Assembly (NCBI RefSeq): GCF_017562075.2
Contig: NC_054082.1
Coordinates: 45,901,832-45,965,831 of the forward strand
Source: Anopheles merus
Taxonomy: Eukaryota > Arthropoda > Insecta > Diptera > Culicidae
Length of the DNA stretch: 64,000 nucleotides
Reading direction: 5' to 3'
Both the position numbers and the translations under genes were made by a program. This document shows positions 48,340 through 60,200 of the stretch, piece after piece (position 1 is the stretch's first letter; the number at the start of each line of letters is the position of its first letter). The notes beneath the pieces are model-generated. The model was not told the origin of the DNA and made no database searches. It saw only the letters and a program-made list of their open reading frames with translations.

Positions 48340-51010
48340 CAAAATATTTTGTTTATTGTTTTGTGCCAACCACCTCCCTGTTTGCAAGCACCGTAAAACA
48401 ACACGTAGTTTTCAAATGCTTATGGATGCTTCTGCTTCTAAGCTTCTGCGAAAAAGCAATAACAAAGCTGTGTAAACAATTGCACGTTTCTTTGAACATA
48501 GACGCACTGGAGCTGTGTTTATTTTGTGATATTTTTATTGATAATCAATTTCGAAAACAATCCACTGTATTTTATTAGCCAAACGCATGATGTGCTGTTT
48601 TGTAATCAATTTCGAATTGAATTGTAAGCTGTGTTTGGATTGTGTTAGGTTCTTCTTTTGATGATTGCTTAACGATACGAGCAATCAACCATAGAAGATC
48701 TTCAAAGTGTATCAGTTTTGGTTGATTGAATTTCAACCCATTACATATCAATCTTAGTTTTAGTAGAAATAATGAATAACACGACCACAGGACCACCGTT
48801 TGCACTAGCTGCTCGTCCACACAAAAAACACAAAACAATCTCAATGCTGCAATGCTGGGAAATGCTACAAGAACAAAGTAATACACACAAAGTAAACAAA
48901 ACAGACGGCGTAAGTAGAACGCAAAAAATACTTCCTCCTTTTATCACAAACAACCAACGGAGCAGGAGAAGCCATCGATAGATTTGGTCCGGGGGCTCAC
49001 ATGCTGTTTTTTGCCCCGTCCGGCCGGTGTGGTTCGGTCTAACTTGTTTCTCGATCCCTTTATGTCTGCTAACCGAAGTCAGAGGATCGGTGGTTCTGTT
49101 GTGTTTGATGTTTGAATTTTGTTCGACGGGAATTTGGTCTGCAAATAAATATTTGCTAAAACGTGGTTGTTACTTTCCCGTGCGGCGAAGTACCTTCTCC
49201 ACCGGTCGCAGCATCGATTTTGCAAAGCTATGAAAAGAGGAGCATACTTTTGGGGTGGCTTGTTTTTTTTTTCATTTTATTCTCCGATATGTACTGCCTA
49301 GAATGAAGGATTTTTTAATTCAATTCCACCTGCCCGTTCTCAACGACCTCCAATCTGTGCTGTTACTGGGTTTGAGGAGTATGAGCTTTTTTTAGCGTTT
49401 TTTTTTGTTCTGTTGTTGTTGTTGTTGTTGTTGTTGTTGTAGTTGATGATGATATTGTGGACGTTTTGTTGAGAACACTTCTTGCAAAAGGTATCACCAC
49501 AGAAGCGCAGGAAACAGGGTAGCAGGCAATACAAACACACGGTTTGGGATGGGAATGGAATGAAATATGGACCACCGAATCACCGTGTGCAAAGGTGGCC
49601 TCCTCGCGCGGGTTCCAGCACAGAAACTGGCACGCGCACAATATAAACCAAAGCCTACCGTTTGTTTGAGCCACCGCAACACAAGTTCTAAAAAAAAGAA
49701 GGGAGAAACGCTAACGCAGCCGAGCAAATTGTAAACGGTGTGGTTACAATATAATTGAACACAAACATCACAGGATAAAAGACATGAATAACTCATACCA
49801 GTTCTCGCAGTACCATCGTCAGATGCCCTAACGAAAAGGTGGCCAAAGGCGGCGGCACCCGTATCCATCCGTTTGATATGGCACAGGCCGACCCGACCGA
49901 GATACTAGAACTGGTGGTGCGTTGTGTGCCATATCGCAAATGGTGGTGGGTCTACCTCTACAAATGCACGTTGCGTGGGGAATAGCACGGTGAAACAGCG
50001 CGAACTCCACTGTTTTAATATACTGTACAAAATCTTTGAGTTTTTTTTTAAATGTAAACATACGTGGTTGTATTGCATCCAAAATTACTTCACCTTCCCT
50101 GCTGACGTTTTTTCGTCTGTAGTACCGTCACAGTAATGTAATGAAAGGCAGACGGTTGTGATTGTGCTACAAAGGATTGTAGAAGAACGTTGCTCATCTA
50201 TCACGAAATATAATGTTACACTATTAAAATTTTCAATTACAATGAACATAGTAAAAAAAATACTTCCAAATTACTCCAGGGATCTGACTGTGACTAGTAT
50301 TTTGGTTGATTTTTGTTTGTTTCGAGAGTCAAGTGTTCTACATATGATTTAGGATTTGATATATGATTTAGGAAATAACACACTTCACATTATTGCACAA
50401 AAAAACCTTTTCTTTAGACATAATACGATTGTGGTTAAGCTAATGAAAAACTGTATCCATCACTATATTTAAACCTTACCAAATAAACGATAGTTTACTT
50501 ACATTACATAGTACATTTATCATTAAAATAACATGAATTAAGTACTTATCTCTCCTGAATAAAAAATAATAAATGTTTTAATCGCTCAAGTTCCTTTTTA
50601 GTTGATAATTATTTTTTTTAGTATATCATATTCTAATTCAACGTACTCGAGTCCTCCTTTACTGTGTTTGTTGACACTGAATGTCAACCACCAATAGTTT
50701 TTTTTTTGTATATTATACATTATAATAACAGTTTTCAGTATAGCTTTTGAAAAAAGGAATACATTCCAATAGTAGTAGGGTAGTCTGATATCGATTGCTT
50801 CTGCTAACGCACGCTGGTCATAACCTTACTATTTGGACGGAAAATAGATTGCACCGGAGATAGCTTTGAACTAGCAAAATTATCATATTTATGAATCTTG
50901 TCTTCGCGACACAAGGGTTCATGGGCTAATACGCACCACTTAATGAAAATTGATTGTTTTCAATTGAAGTGCCCAATGATTGTTGATTTTATCCACTAAT
51001 ATAGTTCTTC
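48340..51010. other. Mixed stretch, no gene recognised
   Basis: GC-richer at about 49000-50010 and AT-rich elsewhere. The 124- and 103-codon minus frames at 49363-49868 overlap each other and the TTG repeat, and resemble no family. The left end meets the 7-bp TAATATG that may be the LINE target duplication (51011-51017). Confidence 0.4.
49411..49440. repeat. (TGT)10 trinucleotide microsatellite
   Basis: Ten perfect TGT units preceded by a T run. It gives a poly-Asn/Thr frame on the minus strand, which I regard as an artefact. Confidence 0.9.
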
Positions 51011-51017
51011 TAATATG

Positions 51018-54000
51018 CGCTCTGTAATGGGATGGGATCCGAAGCCCTCCGAGGGATAACATAGGCTCTCCCATCCAACTCCTATTCCGACACGTCCTCG
51101 TCGTGCAGAGTGGTAACATGTGCCTTCATATATCCTAGCTTGGGTACACGGGCTAGATCCAACCCCTTGGGCGGATGGTGGCATATGGCGAGCCAGGAGG
51201 GGGGTGGGTATCCCGGGTAACTGGGTGCCTGAACGTCGGGGGGGCAACCCGACGCTAAATAAAACGGCCACGTGGGCGCAGGGCCAGTCACCCAGTCCCA
51301 TGGAACAACTGACTACAGAAAGCATCAGAAGGATACGAAACGGACTTAACGATACAGACCCAACGCAATGCCCCCGGACAACGATTAAAATGGGCTCATG
51401 GAACGTACGCACTCTTAGCAAAGCCGGAGCCTTGAAACAACTTGATGACGCCCTAGCCACATTGAGCATGGACCTCGTAGCTCTACAAGAGATTCGGTGG
51501 CTAGGGAACGGTGTGCACAACAGGCGTGGTAAGCAATGCTACGATATTTACTACAGCTGCCACGACCGCCACCACGTGCTCGGAACGGGTTTCGCCGTAG
51601 GTCCCCGGCTGAAATCCGTAATCATAGATTTCAAGGCTATAAACGATAGGCTATGCACCCTGCGCATGCGAGGCAAATTTTTTAATATAAGCCTCATAAA
51701 CGTTCAGGCCCCTACCGAAGATAAAGAGGAAGAGGAGAAGGACCTTTTTTACGGCCGCCTCGCTAGAACTATAGATGCGTGCCCCAGGCATGACCTCAAA
51801 ATCATCCTGGGGGACTTCAACGCAAAAGTCGGTAGGGAGCCAATGTACCGCCAATACACTGGCTGTCACAGTCTGCATGAGCACAGTAACGATAATGGTA
51901 GTAGATTGGTCCAGTTCGCCGCAGCGAACAATCTGGTTGTAGGAAGTACCAAATTTGCGCGGAGGGACATCCACAAAATGACGTGGGCGCACCCGGATGG
52001 CGAATCCTTCAACCAGATCGACCACGTGTTAATAATCCGCCGACGACAGTCGAGCCTGTTAAACGTCAGAACTTATCGAGGAGCCAATATCGATTCCGAT
52101 CACTACTTGGTTGGCTTAGTGATACGTTGTAGAGTCGCCCGCCCCCGCACCAAAGGGGGCGGAGAAAACACGCAGCCTCGGCTCAACACGGACTCTCTAA
52201 GGGACGTTACTGTCCAACAGGAATTCAAAGCCGCTTTAGACGAGTCTCTACTACCAGAAAACAGATATGAAACTACGAGCGAGAGGTGGAACGCTCTAAA
52301 AACAAAAATAATAAACTGTGCAAGAAATATACTCCCACCACGTCGTGGCAACACCAAATCTGGCTGGTTCGACGATGAATGCAGACAAGTGACCGAACGT
52401 AAGAATACTGCATACCGAGCAATGCAGCAACGGCATAGAACGCGGGCATGCGCAGAGGAATATTCACGGCTCAGACGCGAAGAGAAACGAGTTCACCGCT
52501 CTAAGAAGCATGCTTTGGAAGAGCAAAACATGCGGGAACTCGAGCAAACCAGAGAGGCGTACGGACCGACACGAAAGTTTTACCAAGCGATAGCAGGTCA
52601 CCGAAACAACGTGGTACCTAAGGTAACCTGCTGTCGCAACAAGGATGGAGATCTGGTTAGTAACCAGCCAGAGGTCCTCTCGCGGTGGGCTCAGTACTTT
52701 GATGAATTACTCAACGACCAGTTAAACGAACAGCTAGAAGCGCCACTAGCAGATAGTGTCATGCTACTGCCACCTAGCATAGAAGAAACACGAAAGGCTA
52801 TCCGTCGGCTGAAAAATAACAAGGCACCCGGAACCGACGGAATTGCAGCTGAACTGGTCAAGAATGGAGGTGCACGACTAGAAAACGAGATTCATCAAAT
52901 TGTTACTGAGGTGTGGGATAGCGAATCGATGCCTTGTGATTGGAATCTCGGCATCATCTACCCCGTATACAAGAAGGGAGACAGGTTGGACTGCAACAAC
53001 TACAGGGGTATTACGGTGTTGAATACCGCCTATAAAATATTCTCCCTGATCCTTCAGGATCGCCTTGTCCCGCACGTCGAAGAGATAGTAGGAAACGATC
53101 AAAGAGGATTCCGAAACGGAAAATCAACCACTGATCAGATCTTCACCATGCGGCAGATCTTGGAGAAGATGGCTGAATACAAAAACGACACATACCATCT
53201 CTTCATAGACTTCAAAGCCGCATACGATAGCATAGCCAGGGTAAAACTGTACGACGCTATGAGCTCATTTGGAATCCCGGCCAAACTGATAAGGCTAGTT
53301 AGAATGACTATGACCAACGTCACATGCCAGGTGAGGGTGGATGGAAAACTCTCAGGACCTTTTGCTACCACCAAAGGTCTGCGCCAGGGGGACGGGCTTG
53401 CCTGTCTCCTATTCAACTTGGCGCTAGAGAGGGCCATCCGCGACTCGAGGGTGGAGACTACGGGAACCATCTTCTATAAGTCAACCCAGATCCTGGCATA
53501 CGCTGATGATATAGACATCATTGGTCTGCGGCTCTCCTATGTAGCAGAAGCCTACCAAGGGATTGAGCAGGCGGCAGAGAGCCTCGGATTGCAGATAAAC
53601 GAGGCAAAGACCAAACTGATGGTGGCAACATCAGCGGACCTACCAATAAATAATCCGAATCTACGTAGGTGTGACGTACAGATAGGTGAACGCACTTTTG
53701 AAGTCGTCCCACAATTCACCTATCTTGGGTCAAAGGTCAGCAACGACAACAGCATGGAAGCTGAGTTGCGCGCAAGGATGCTGGCTGCCAACCGGTCATT
53801 CTACAGCCTGAAAAAGCAGTTTACCTCAAAGAACCTGTCGCGACGGACGAAGCTGGGACTATATAGTACCTATATAGTACCAGTACTCACATACGCCTCT
53901 GAGACATGGACACTGTCCAAATCTGACGAAACCCTCTTAGCCGCGTTCGAGAGGAAGATGCTCAGAAGGATACTTGGCCCCGTATGTGTGGAAGGACAAT

Positions 54001-54327
54001 GGAGGAGCCGCTATAATGACGAGCTATACGAGATGTACGGCGACCTCACTGTCGTACAGCGTATAAAGCTCGCCAGGCTCCGGTGGGCTGGCCATGTTAT
54101 ACGCATGGAAACGGACGACCCAGCCCGTAAAGTCTTTTTAGGCCGTCCACAAGGACAGAGGAGGCGTGGTAGGCCCAAATTGAGGTGGCAAGATGGCGTG
54201 GAGGCGTCCGCCATTAAGGCCGGGATAACGGACTGGCAGACGAAGGCGCGAGACCGTGAGCGGTTTCGGACACTCCTGAGGCAGGCCAAGACCGCAAAGC
54301 GGTTGTAGTGCCGGATAAGTAAGTAAG
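51018..54327 (+). mobile_element. RTE-clade non-LTR retrotransposon (LINE), apparently full length
   Basis: About 3.3 kb, the usual size of RTE elements. It has a short 5' region (51018-51299), one long ORF, a 7-nt 3' UTR after the stop at 54306-54308, and a (TAAG)3 tail at 54316-54327. Very short 3' UTRs and short tandem-repeat tails in place of poly(A) are RTE-clade traits. The heptamer TAATATG lies at both 51011-51017 and 54328-54334 and may be the target duplication; at 7 bp it could be chance. Two short upstream ORFs precede the main frame (one from about 51028, one at 51118-51138). Confidence 0.85.
51300..54308 (+). CDS. RTE-type endonuclease-reverse transcriptase polyprotein
   Basis: Copies the element RNA into DNA at a nicked genomic site (target-primed reverse transcription). 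The frame is open from 51117, but the first in-frame ATG is at 51300 (MEQLTTES), giving 1002 residues. An ATG at 51390 has better context (AAAATGG). Numbered from 51300, an apurinic-type endonuclease occupies about residues 31-280: WNVRTL (N35), LQEIRW (E64), GDFNAK (171-176) and SDH (266-268), all catalytic positions present. Reverse transcriptase spans about 480-800: KAPGTDG (508-514), FIDFKAAYDS (635-644), GLRQGDG (693-699) and YADD (734-737). A C-terminal region with VLTYASETWTL, then RLRWAGHVIRM and a basic RRRGRPKLRW stretch is typical of RTE-like elements. No internal stop or frameshift, so the copy looks young and possibly competent. Confidence 0.93.
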   Translation: MEQLTTESIRRIRNGLNDTDPTQCPRTTIKMGSWNVRTLSKAGALKQLDDALATLSMDLVALQEIRWLGNGVHNRRGKQCYDIYYSCHDRHHVLGTGFAVGPRLKSVIIDFKAINDRLCTLRMRGKFFNISLINVQAPTEDKEEEEKDLFYGRLARTIDACPRHDLKIILGDFNAKVGREPMYRQYTGCHSLHEHSNDNGSRLVQFAAANNLVVGSTKFARRDIHKMTWAHPDGESFNQIDHVLIIRRRQSSLLNVRTYRGANIDSDHYLVGLVIRCRVARPRTKGGGENTQPRLNTDSLRDVTVQQEFKAALDESLLPENRYETTSERWNALKTKIINCARNILPPRRGNTKSGWFDDECRQVTERKNTAYRAMQQRHRTRACAEEYSRLRREEKRVHRSKKHALEEQNMRELEQTREAYGPTRKFYQAIAGHRNNVVPKVTCCRNKDGDLVSNQPEVLSRWAQYFDELLNDQLNEQLEAPLADSVMLLPPSIEETRKAIRRLKNNKAPGTDGIAAELVKNGGARLENEIHQIVTEVWDSESMPCDWNLGIIYPVYKKGDRLDCNNYRGITVLNTAYKIFSLILQDRLVPHVEEIVGNDQRGFRNGKSTTDQIFTMRQILEKMAEYKNDTYHLFIDFKAAYDSIARVKLYDAMSSFGIPAKLIRLVRMTMTNVTCQVRVDGKLSGPFATTKGLRQGDGLACLLFNLALERAIRDSRVETTGTIFYKSTQILAYADDIDIIGLRLSYVAEAYQGIEQAAESLGLQINEAKTKLMVATSADLPINNPNLRRCDVQIGERTFEVVPQFTYLGSKVSNDNSMEAELRARMLAANRSFYSLKKQFTSKNLSRRTKLGLYSTYIVPVLTYASETWTLSKSDETLLAAFERKMLRRILGPVCVEGQWRSRYNDELYEMYGDLTVVQRIKLARLRWAGHVIRMETDDPARKVFLGRPQGQRRRGRPKLRWQDGVEASAIKAGITDWQTKARDRERFRTLLRQAKTAKRL

Positions 54328-54334
54328 TAATATG

Positions 54335-56025
54335 GTACATTCTTAACGACAAGCTTATTTGCAATTTAAAGCTATCATTCTAAATAACAGAACTGTGTAT
54401 TCTACCTATTAAAATTACATCAACACGTGTCCGAACATATGAAGTTTTTGTTTTCTGAATATTTTATGCTTCTGCACATGTGGAGCTGTAAAACTCTCAG
54501 AACGACCATGTTTTTGTTCTTTATTGACAGCTGACTACTTTTTTCGCCCCAAAAACGCGTTTTTCATATGATACTAGGAAAGATGCATTCTGTCCCAGAG
54601 GTCCATATTATCCCAGTAACCCCTACCAGCCGTTAAACAGCAGTTCTCTGAGTTGGTTTGGGGAGGTAATTATATCGACACATGATAGATTGCCATTGTT
54701 ATTCATTGATAGACGGACAGCCAACTAAACAAGTAGTATTATTTGCAACACGTTTTCAAATACGATTTGAAGCCTTACTCTAAAATTCTTTTTCAAAAGG
54801 ACAGTCCTGATTTCAACAGCATTCAACTTCAGCCCATAAGGCTCCAATAGTTCAGGAATGGCTTAAGGAGAATTTGCTTTATTTATCAGGTCATATGAAT
54901 GATCAGCAGTAGCCCGAGATTTGTACGCATTTGACTTCAGTATTTGGTGAAATATTAATGAACTATTAATATTGATGAAAGTGTGCATGTGGATTGGAAT
55001 AACTTTATAAAGCATTTACGGGTCGTTTTCAAATAAATAGGAAAAGGTTGGAACACAACTAAGTAAAGATGTTGTAGACATGCATACAATAGATAAATAC
55101 ATTATGGTTTGAATTTTATGACATAAACAAGAAGCATTACTTTTACGTAGTCACTCTGTATAAATAATATACAGATTCGTACCAACATCAAAACTAATGA
55201 AACTGCAACATTTAACTAGCGCTCGGGTAGCAATCGTATAAAACATCAGACTTGACCAAACTTAAGACTTATATGGCGGTGCACCGTCAGATATCTCGAA
55301 CAAACAAGACAAACATCGTTTCGAACCAGTCGAATTTCATACGTTTTTCATGTTCAATATCTGCCAGCATGCCAGCATGAATAAAACATAAAGTGGTTTT
55401 TAAATTACATTTCCAGATAAAAAGTAGAATTGCTTTAGATAAAACGATGTATAATTCCAAAGTTGTTACAAAGGGTGATGGTGACATAATATCTAATCTG
55501 ATGACTTGAACATAAACTGCACATAAAAATGTTTTCAGAATGCATGACGATTTGCGTCATTAGGACGGTAACAGCTGTCCAAGGCAACGCGCACGGATGA
55601 TGCACTAATTGCGCATCAAGTCCTATTTAAAATGCAACCGGCAACAACTTATAGGTACGGTGAATGTGAATGCGTTAAGCAAAACCCAGAAACGATGTGC
55701 TTGGCAAAAAAATCACATTGAATCATAATTACTCGTCCGCTGCCTCAAATGTGTTCTTCCGTGTCCTTCGAGAAGCGTATGCATCTGTTAGAAACGACAA
55801 TCTTGCTTTCATACTATGTCTTATTTATCCATTTGTGAGCTAAATTGCTCGTTAATGTGTACACCATTTCTACCCATTGGAGGAAAAAAGGGAGCTAATT
55901 TGATTTCTATTGCGTCAAGCTTATAACGGAGGAAATTTCTGAGAGGTGTGTTGATTGTGTGAAATAACGTGCATGTGATATGCATGTAATTAAATAATGT
56001 AATCGCGCTTTTTACATTTCGTTTA
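54335..56025. other. AT-rich stretch, no gene recognised
   Basis: No domain, RNA gene or transposon boundary was identified. A small GC-richer patch at 55540-55650 holds the dyad-like TGATGCACTAATTGCGCAT but nothing more. Confidence 0.5.
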
Positions 56026-56121
56026 TACCCAACTAACAAAATTGGCATGCTTTCTCATTCTACCCAATAGATCAGTAAACCTGAGAGAGCGAGAAAGCAT
56101 GTCGATTTTGTCGCTTGGGTA
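56026..56121. mobile_element. 96-bp palindromic MITE
   Basis: The left end TACCCAACTAACAAAATTGG and the inverted right end TACCCAAGCGACAAAATCGA are complementary over about 35 bp each (both continue CATGCTTTCTC), with a loop of about 26 bp. The flanks GTTTA (56021-56025) and GTTTT (56122-56126) might be a 4-5 bp target duplication. The family is unknown to me and there is no coding capacity. Confidence 0.6.
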
Positions 56122-56808
56122 GTTTTTGCATCAAAGAGTATTAAGTAAGAGGTTAATCAGCACTGAGATGATATTGTATGACGTTGCAAACGTATTAAAA
56201 CATATCAACGACTAACATTTTGAACATACCGTATCCCAACCGACGGCAAACTGTTCGTACATGTTAGCTAAGTGTTAATTGTAACGGACAGGGGAAAATA
56301 AATTAACTTCTTACGGGAGTACATCCACTGAAATAGCAACCACCAAAGTACAACCATCGTGTGTGTATGTGTGTGTGTGTGGCGTTTGAGTGCCCGGAGG
56401 TAGCATAACATAAGAGTCCAAAGCGATGAAGAACGATCGGGTTCGATGCTAGTCCATTCTCCGGTGACCCTAGGGGGTTTCTAGGCGTGTCATTTTTTTC
56501 TTTCTTTTTTCCATTTTCCACATCACAAGGCAATTTGAAGAGTAACGTAAAAAATGAAAGAAAATACATGCAACATCTAATGGGAAAGGAGGGCTCTTTT
56601 TGTTACAAAAATGTGCAAATGACATGCAAACCGGCGGCTATCATTTTTCTTCTCCAATCGAGCTTGCAGACTTTCTCGGGACAGTCGCATGAACTGAAGA
56701 GGTTAAACCTCCCCTCGCCAACATGTAGCGGGGAAAAGTAAAGCCATTTTCGCCAGTGTCCTCGATTGTAGGCAAAATTTGAGTCTTTCTAAGCTACATT
56801 ATGTAAAG
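56122..56808. other. Intergenic stretch
   Basis: Contains a short TG-rich run at about 56360-56380. No gene recognised. Confidence 0.5.
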
Positions 56809-57062
56809 CAGTGCTCCTCAACCTTTTTAGGATCTCGGATCACTTGGCTTTGAAAATAGACCGACATTTTTTAGACACAGTTCAAAGTTCTTGATCAAAA
56901 ATATATTTTAATCTTGTTCTAGACATGCCCATTGAAAATTCAATCCTAATGGTGTACACAGAAATGCACGATATGTATAATAATAAGCTTTTCCTTTTCT
57001 AAAATAAATTCTTTTGCGGGCCACGTCTGTTAACGCCACGGACCACAGGTTGGTGACCACTG
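56809..57062. mobile_element. hAT-superfamily MITE
   Basis: The ends CAGTGCTCCTCAACCTTTTT and, inverted, CAGTGGTCACCAACCTGTGG match the CAGTGGT-type hAT terminus. The flanking octamers ATGTAAAG (56801-56808) and CTGTAATG (57063-57070) agree at 6 of 8, as in an aged 8-bp duplication. 254 bp, no transposase frame. Confidence 0.75.
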
Positions 57063-57180
57063 CTGTAATGCATCCTTCCAAGGAGAGTTAGTCCTTGGTC
57101 CGGTACAAACTTCCAATAGCTTACGTTATGTTTCAAAGTCCACGTTCAGGGTGAGAAGGTTCTATACTGGAGTTCGGAAG

Positions 57181-57181
<1 letters not shown>

Positions 57182-57235
<54 letters not shown>
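57182..57235. repeat. (TG)27 microsatellite
   Basis: A pure 54-nt TG run, long enough to be highly polymorphic. Confidence 0.96.
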
Positions 57236-57237
<2 letters not shown>

Positions 57238-60200
57238 GGTAAAAAGAACATGAGCAGAAAACATGACAGCCAAAACCGAGCAAAGGCTTCCTACTACACT
57301 CCCGGCAACATTTGCTTTCAGGAAAATTAAAAATTAGACATCATGATATAAGGCCTCAAAGATAAAGGCACTACCTTCAAAACAGTCTTCCAGTTGGACA
57401 GAGACTGTTGCATGATACTGGCGTATTGTTTTGCAATTCCGTTTTTATCCCTTGAATATATATATTTTTAAAATGGCTACGTGTAAATACAGAGAATGTT
57501 TAGTTTGGCCTATCTATTAGTATTGTAGGGCCAACTTCAGCTAAAATTTTGTAAAGAATTAGTTCAATTATCCGAATAAAATAATCAACTGTTTCTCACT
57601 GCACGTTCCCCAAAACTGTAGAAAATCATCAGCAAAGAGGAGAAGAGTTTGTAAAAGGATATAGAGGGTAAACTAATAAATGTATTTTCATCAAGTGCGC
57701 CACACCGCGTCAGGTATCGATTGATAGAATCGAATGTGCTCGAGCTATGGTTAAGCTATTGATGGTACACAAAAAACACTCGATTTTGAAGAGAGAAAGT
57801 TTTGGCAAGAAAACACTTGACTTTACGCGTGATAGTGTGGTGGTAATATGATCCAGAGCCACTTTGACTTTCTCACAGTAGCTCGAACTCCATAGATTTC
57901 GAACGAGAGCTTGTGCTATTTGATCAGAAATCCTTAATATGCGAGATCGACGGTTTTGGTACAAACAAACGAAAAAAGCCACGTGACGATAATGTAATGA
58001 GTCAATGACACTTTTTCACACCCGGTATGATGTATGATGTAGGTGATGTATTTGCGTTGATGAAAAGCAATTTTCTTGAGAGGTGTGTTGTACCTTATCA
58101 GACAAAAAGTTTCGGTCTGTGAAGATCGAAGTAAATCGGTAGGTATGAAATTGGAAGGAAAAGCTCCTCATCGCAAATTTCGTACGCAAAGTTTTGTAAT
58201 GGTGGAGTTTTTCCTAACCTTAGTTAAATGGAGACGCAGCGAAAGAATGATGGAGAAAAAGGGGGCATTAGCTCAGCCAGTCAACGTGTCTTGCCAGTCA
58301 CTTAGTCCCAACTCTCCCGTACGTTATGTTGCACAGAGCCGCCTTGTATGAACAGAAGGAGATACAAACTTTTTCGACGGTTTTTATGTGTATATATGTA
58401 TATATTTGAATGGTGTTGTGTGTTTGTTTATGTGGGCGTGTGTGTTGGAAAACAAAGCAATACATAATGATTTATACAAAGCAAAGGGAAAGCTGTAGGC
58501 AGTAGAAGCCAGTAGGATAGGCGTGCGGTAAGACACAGAAGCAATGATAAAGCAAAGCACATTTACCACATCATAGGAAGGGAGATGAACTGAGCTGGTG
58601 GTTTTTGGACCATAGACTTACCTCGCTACAAGATAAAACTTTTCTGTCAGAGCGTAGGCGGTTATTTTCTTCTTCTATGTTTTTAATTCGTCTCTCTCAA
58701 CACGGCGTTAGTACGTTTGGTGTTATCCCTGAAATTGAAAAGAAAAACAAGAACGAAAATGATTATTACAAGAAAGGGATAAGCAACACATTGTACATTT
58801 TTTTACTACGCTTTAGGGCGTGTTGAACGTATTAGTGTGTATGTTTTGTTTGGTTTAATTTATGAAATGGAAGTGTCACAGTTGGCACAGAGAATTGAGG
58901 TTTGGAAATGATGGATAAAAGTTATAAGGCTTGTTGGCTGTCGGAAAAGTGTTATGATCAACGGATTAGAAATGAGAAGAAAAAAGGAAGGTATTTAAAT
59001 ACTTTCCGCAAGTACGCGTGTATATTGTAACGAACGGTAAAACAGAGAGCGCTCTATGATACAATTTATAAGCTACATGTTCGGTATGTCATCGAACGAA
59101 TCACGGTTGCACTCTTGTACAGTTTCACAAATGTTTCTAATCGCCAGATGCAAAAATGCAGAGGCTCTTCGGTTAGGCATGGCTTGCAAATTGTGAATCA
59201 TATTGCACTATGTTGCATTTGGAAAGACATCAGAACATCAAACTCCACCGCATTCTGCAGAACAATACGTCCAACGACCTGTCATAAACAAGAGGTATCT
59301 GAAGATAGCCAGCAAACCCGAACTGATTGGAACCAATCTGATCAGAAAAGGGATAAAAAGGAGCGGTAGGGCAAGATTCGGAGCTCTTAAACCAACTAGC
59401 GGGAAAAACTAAATAAAAATTTGGCGCGTTCCTATAATAAATGCATGGCAAAGAATTTCACCAGTTTTTGGTTGTTTTCGTTTTCTAACTAAGACCTTAT
59501 AGCGAAGCCTGTCTAATAGGATGCATAAGAGCATATAAATGTTTTGTTACAACATTTTGCTAATATCGTTACTTAAATTAGATACTTTGAAACAAATACC
59601 TTACAAACATCATCCAATTATATGTGCATACATTCGCTAATTGATTTTTTTTTTCCTCGATCGGAACATCATTTTAACAGCCAATATTTTTCAGAATAAA
59701 ACAAATATTAATGCAGGTATTACTCCACTTTTAAACTCTCTCGTTCGTTCACAGTCAACACCAGGGATAAAATTTACATGTTTTAAGTATTTGAAACAAA
59801 CTGCGGCTATGCGGAAACATCGCCACAAATAAGCTAACCACCTCCGACCGACGTAAGAGCGCACCGTAACCTCTATTAAAAATGCTTCATTGGTTTTTCG
59901 CTAGTTCCCGAGGCTCAATTCGTTTGTTTCCAATTTTGCTCTACCCGCCGCGCTTCCTGTGTTTATGGCATGGTTCTAGTAGTCAGCTAGAAAGGTAAGG
60001 CTTAGCAAAATGCTGGTGATTCGCGCTACAAGGTTGCTAATTTGCTCAAGCTCTCCAACTACACCGCTAGCATGTTTGCCCGGGAACTGATTGCGCCCGC
60101 CAACCCAGGGGGGAAGTCATGGAGTCGCCGAGCTTTTACCGTACATCCTTATCACGGGTAGCCAGGTTTCGGAAGTTAACCTCAAACAACCCATCCGGAC

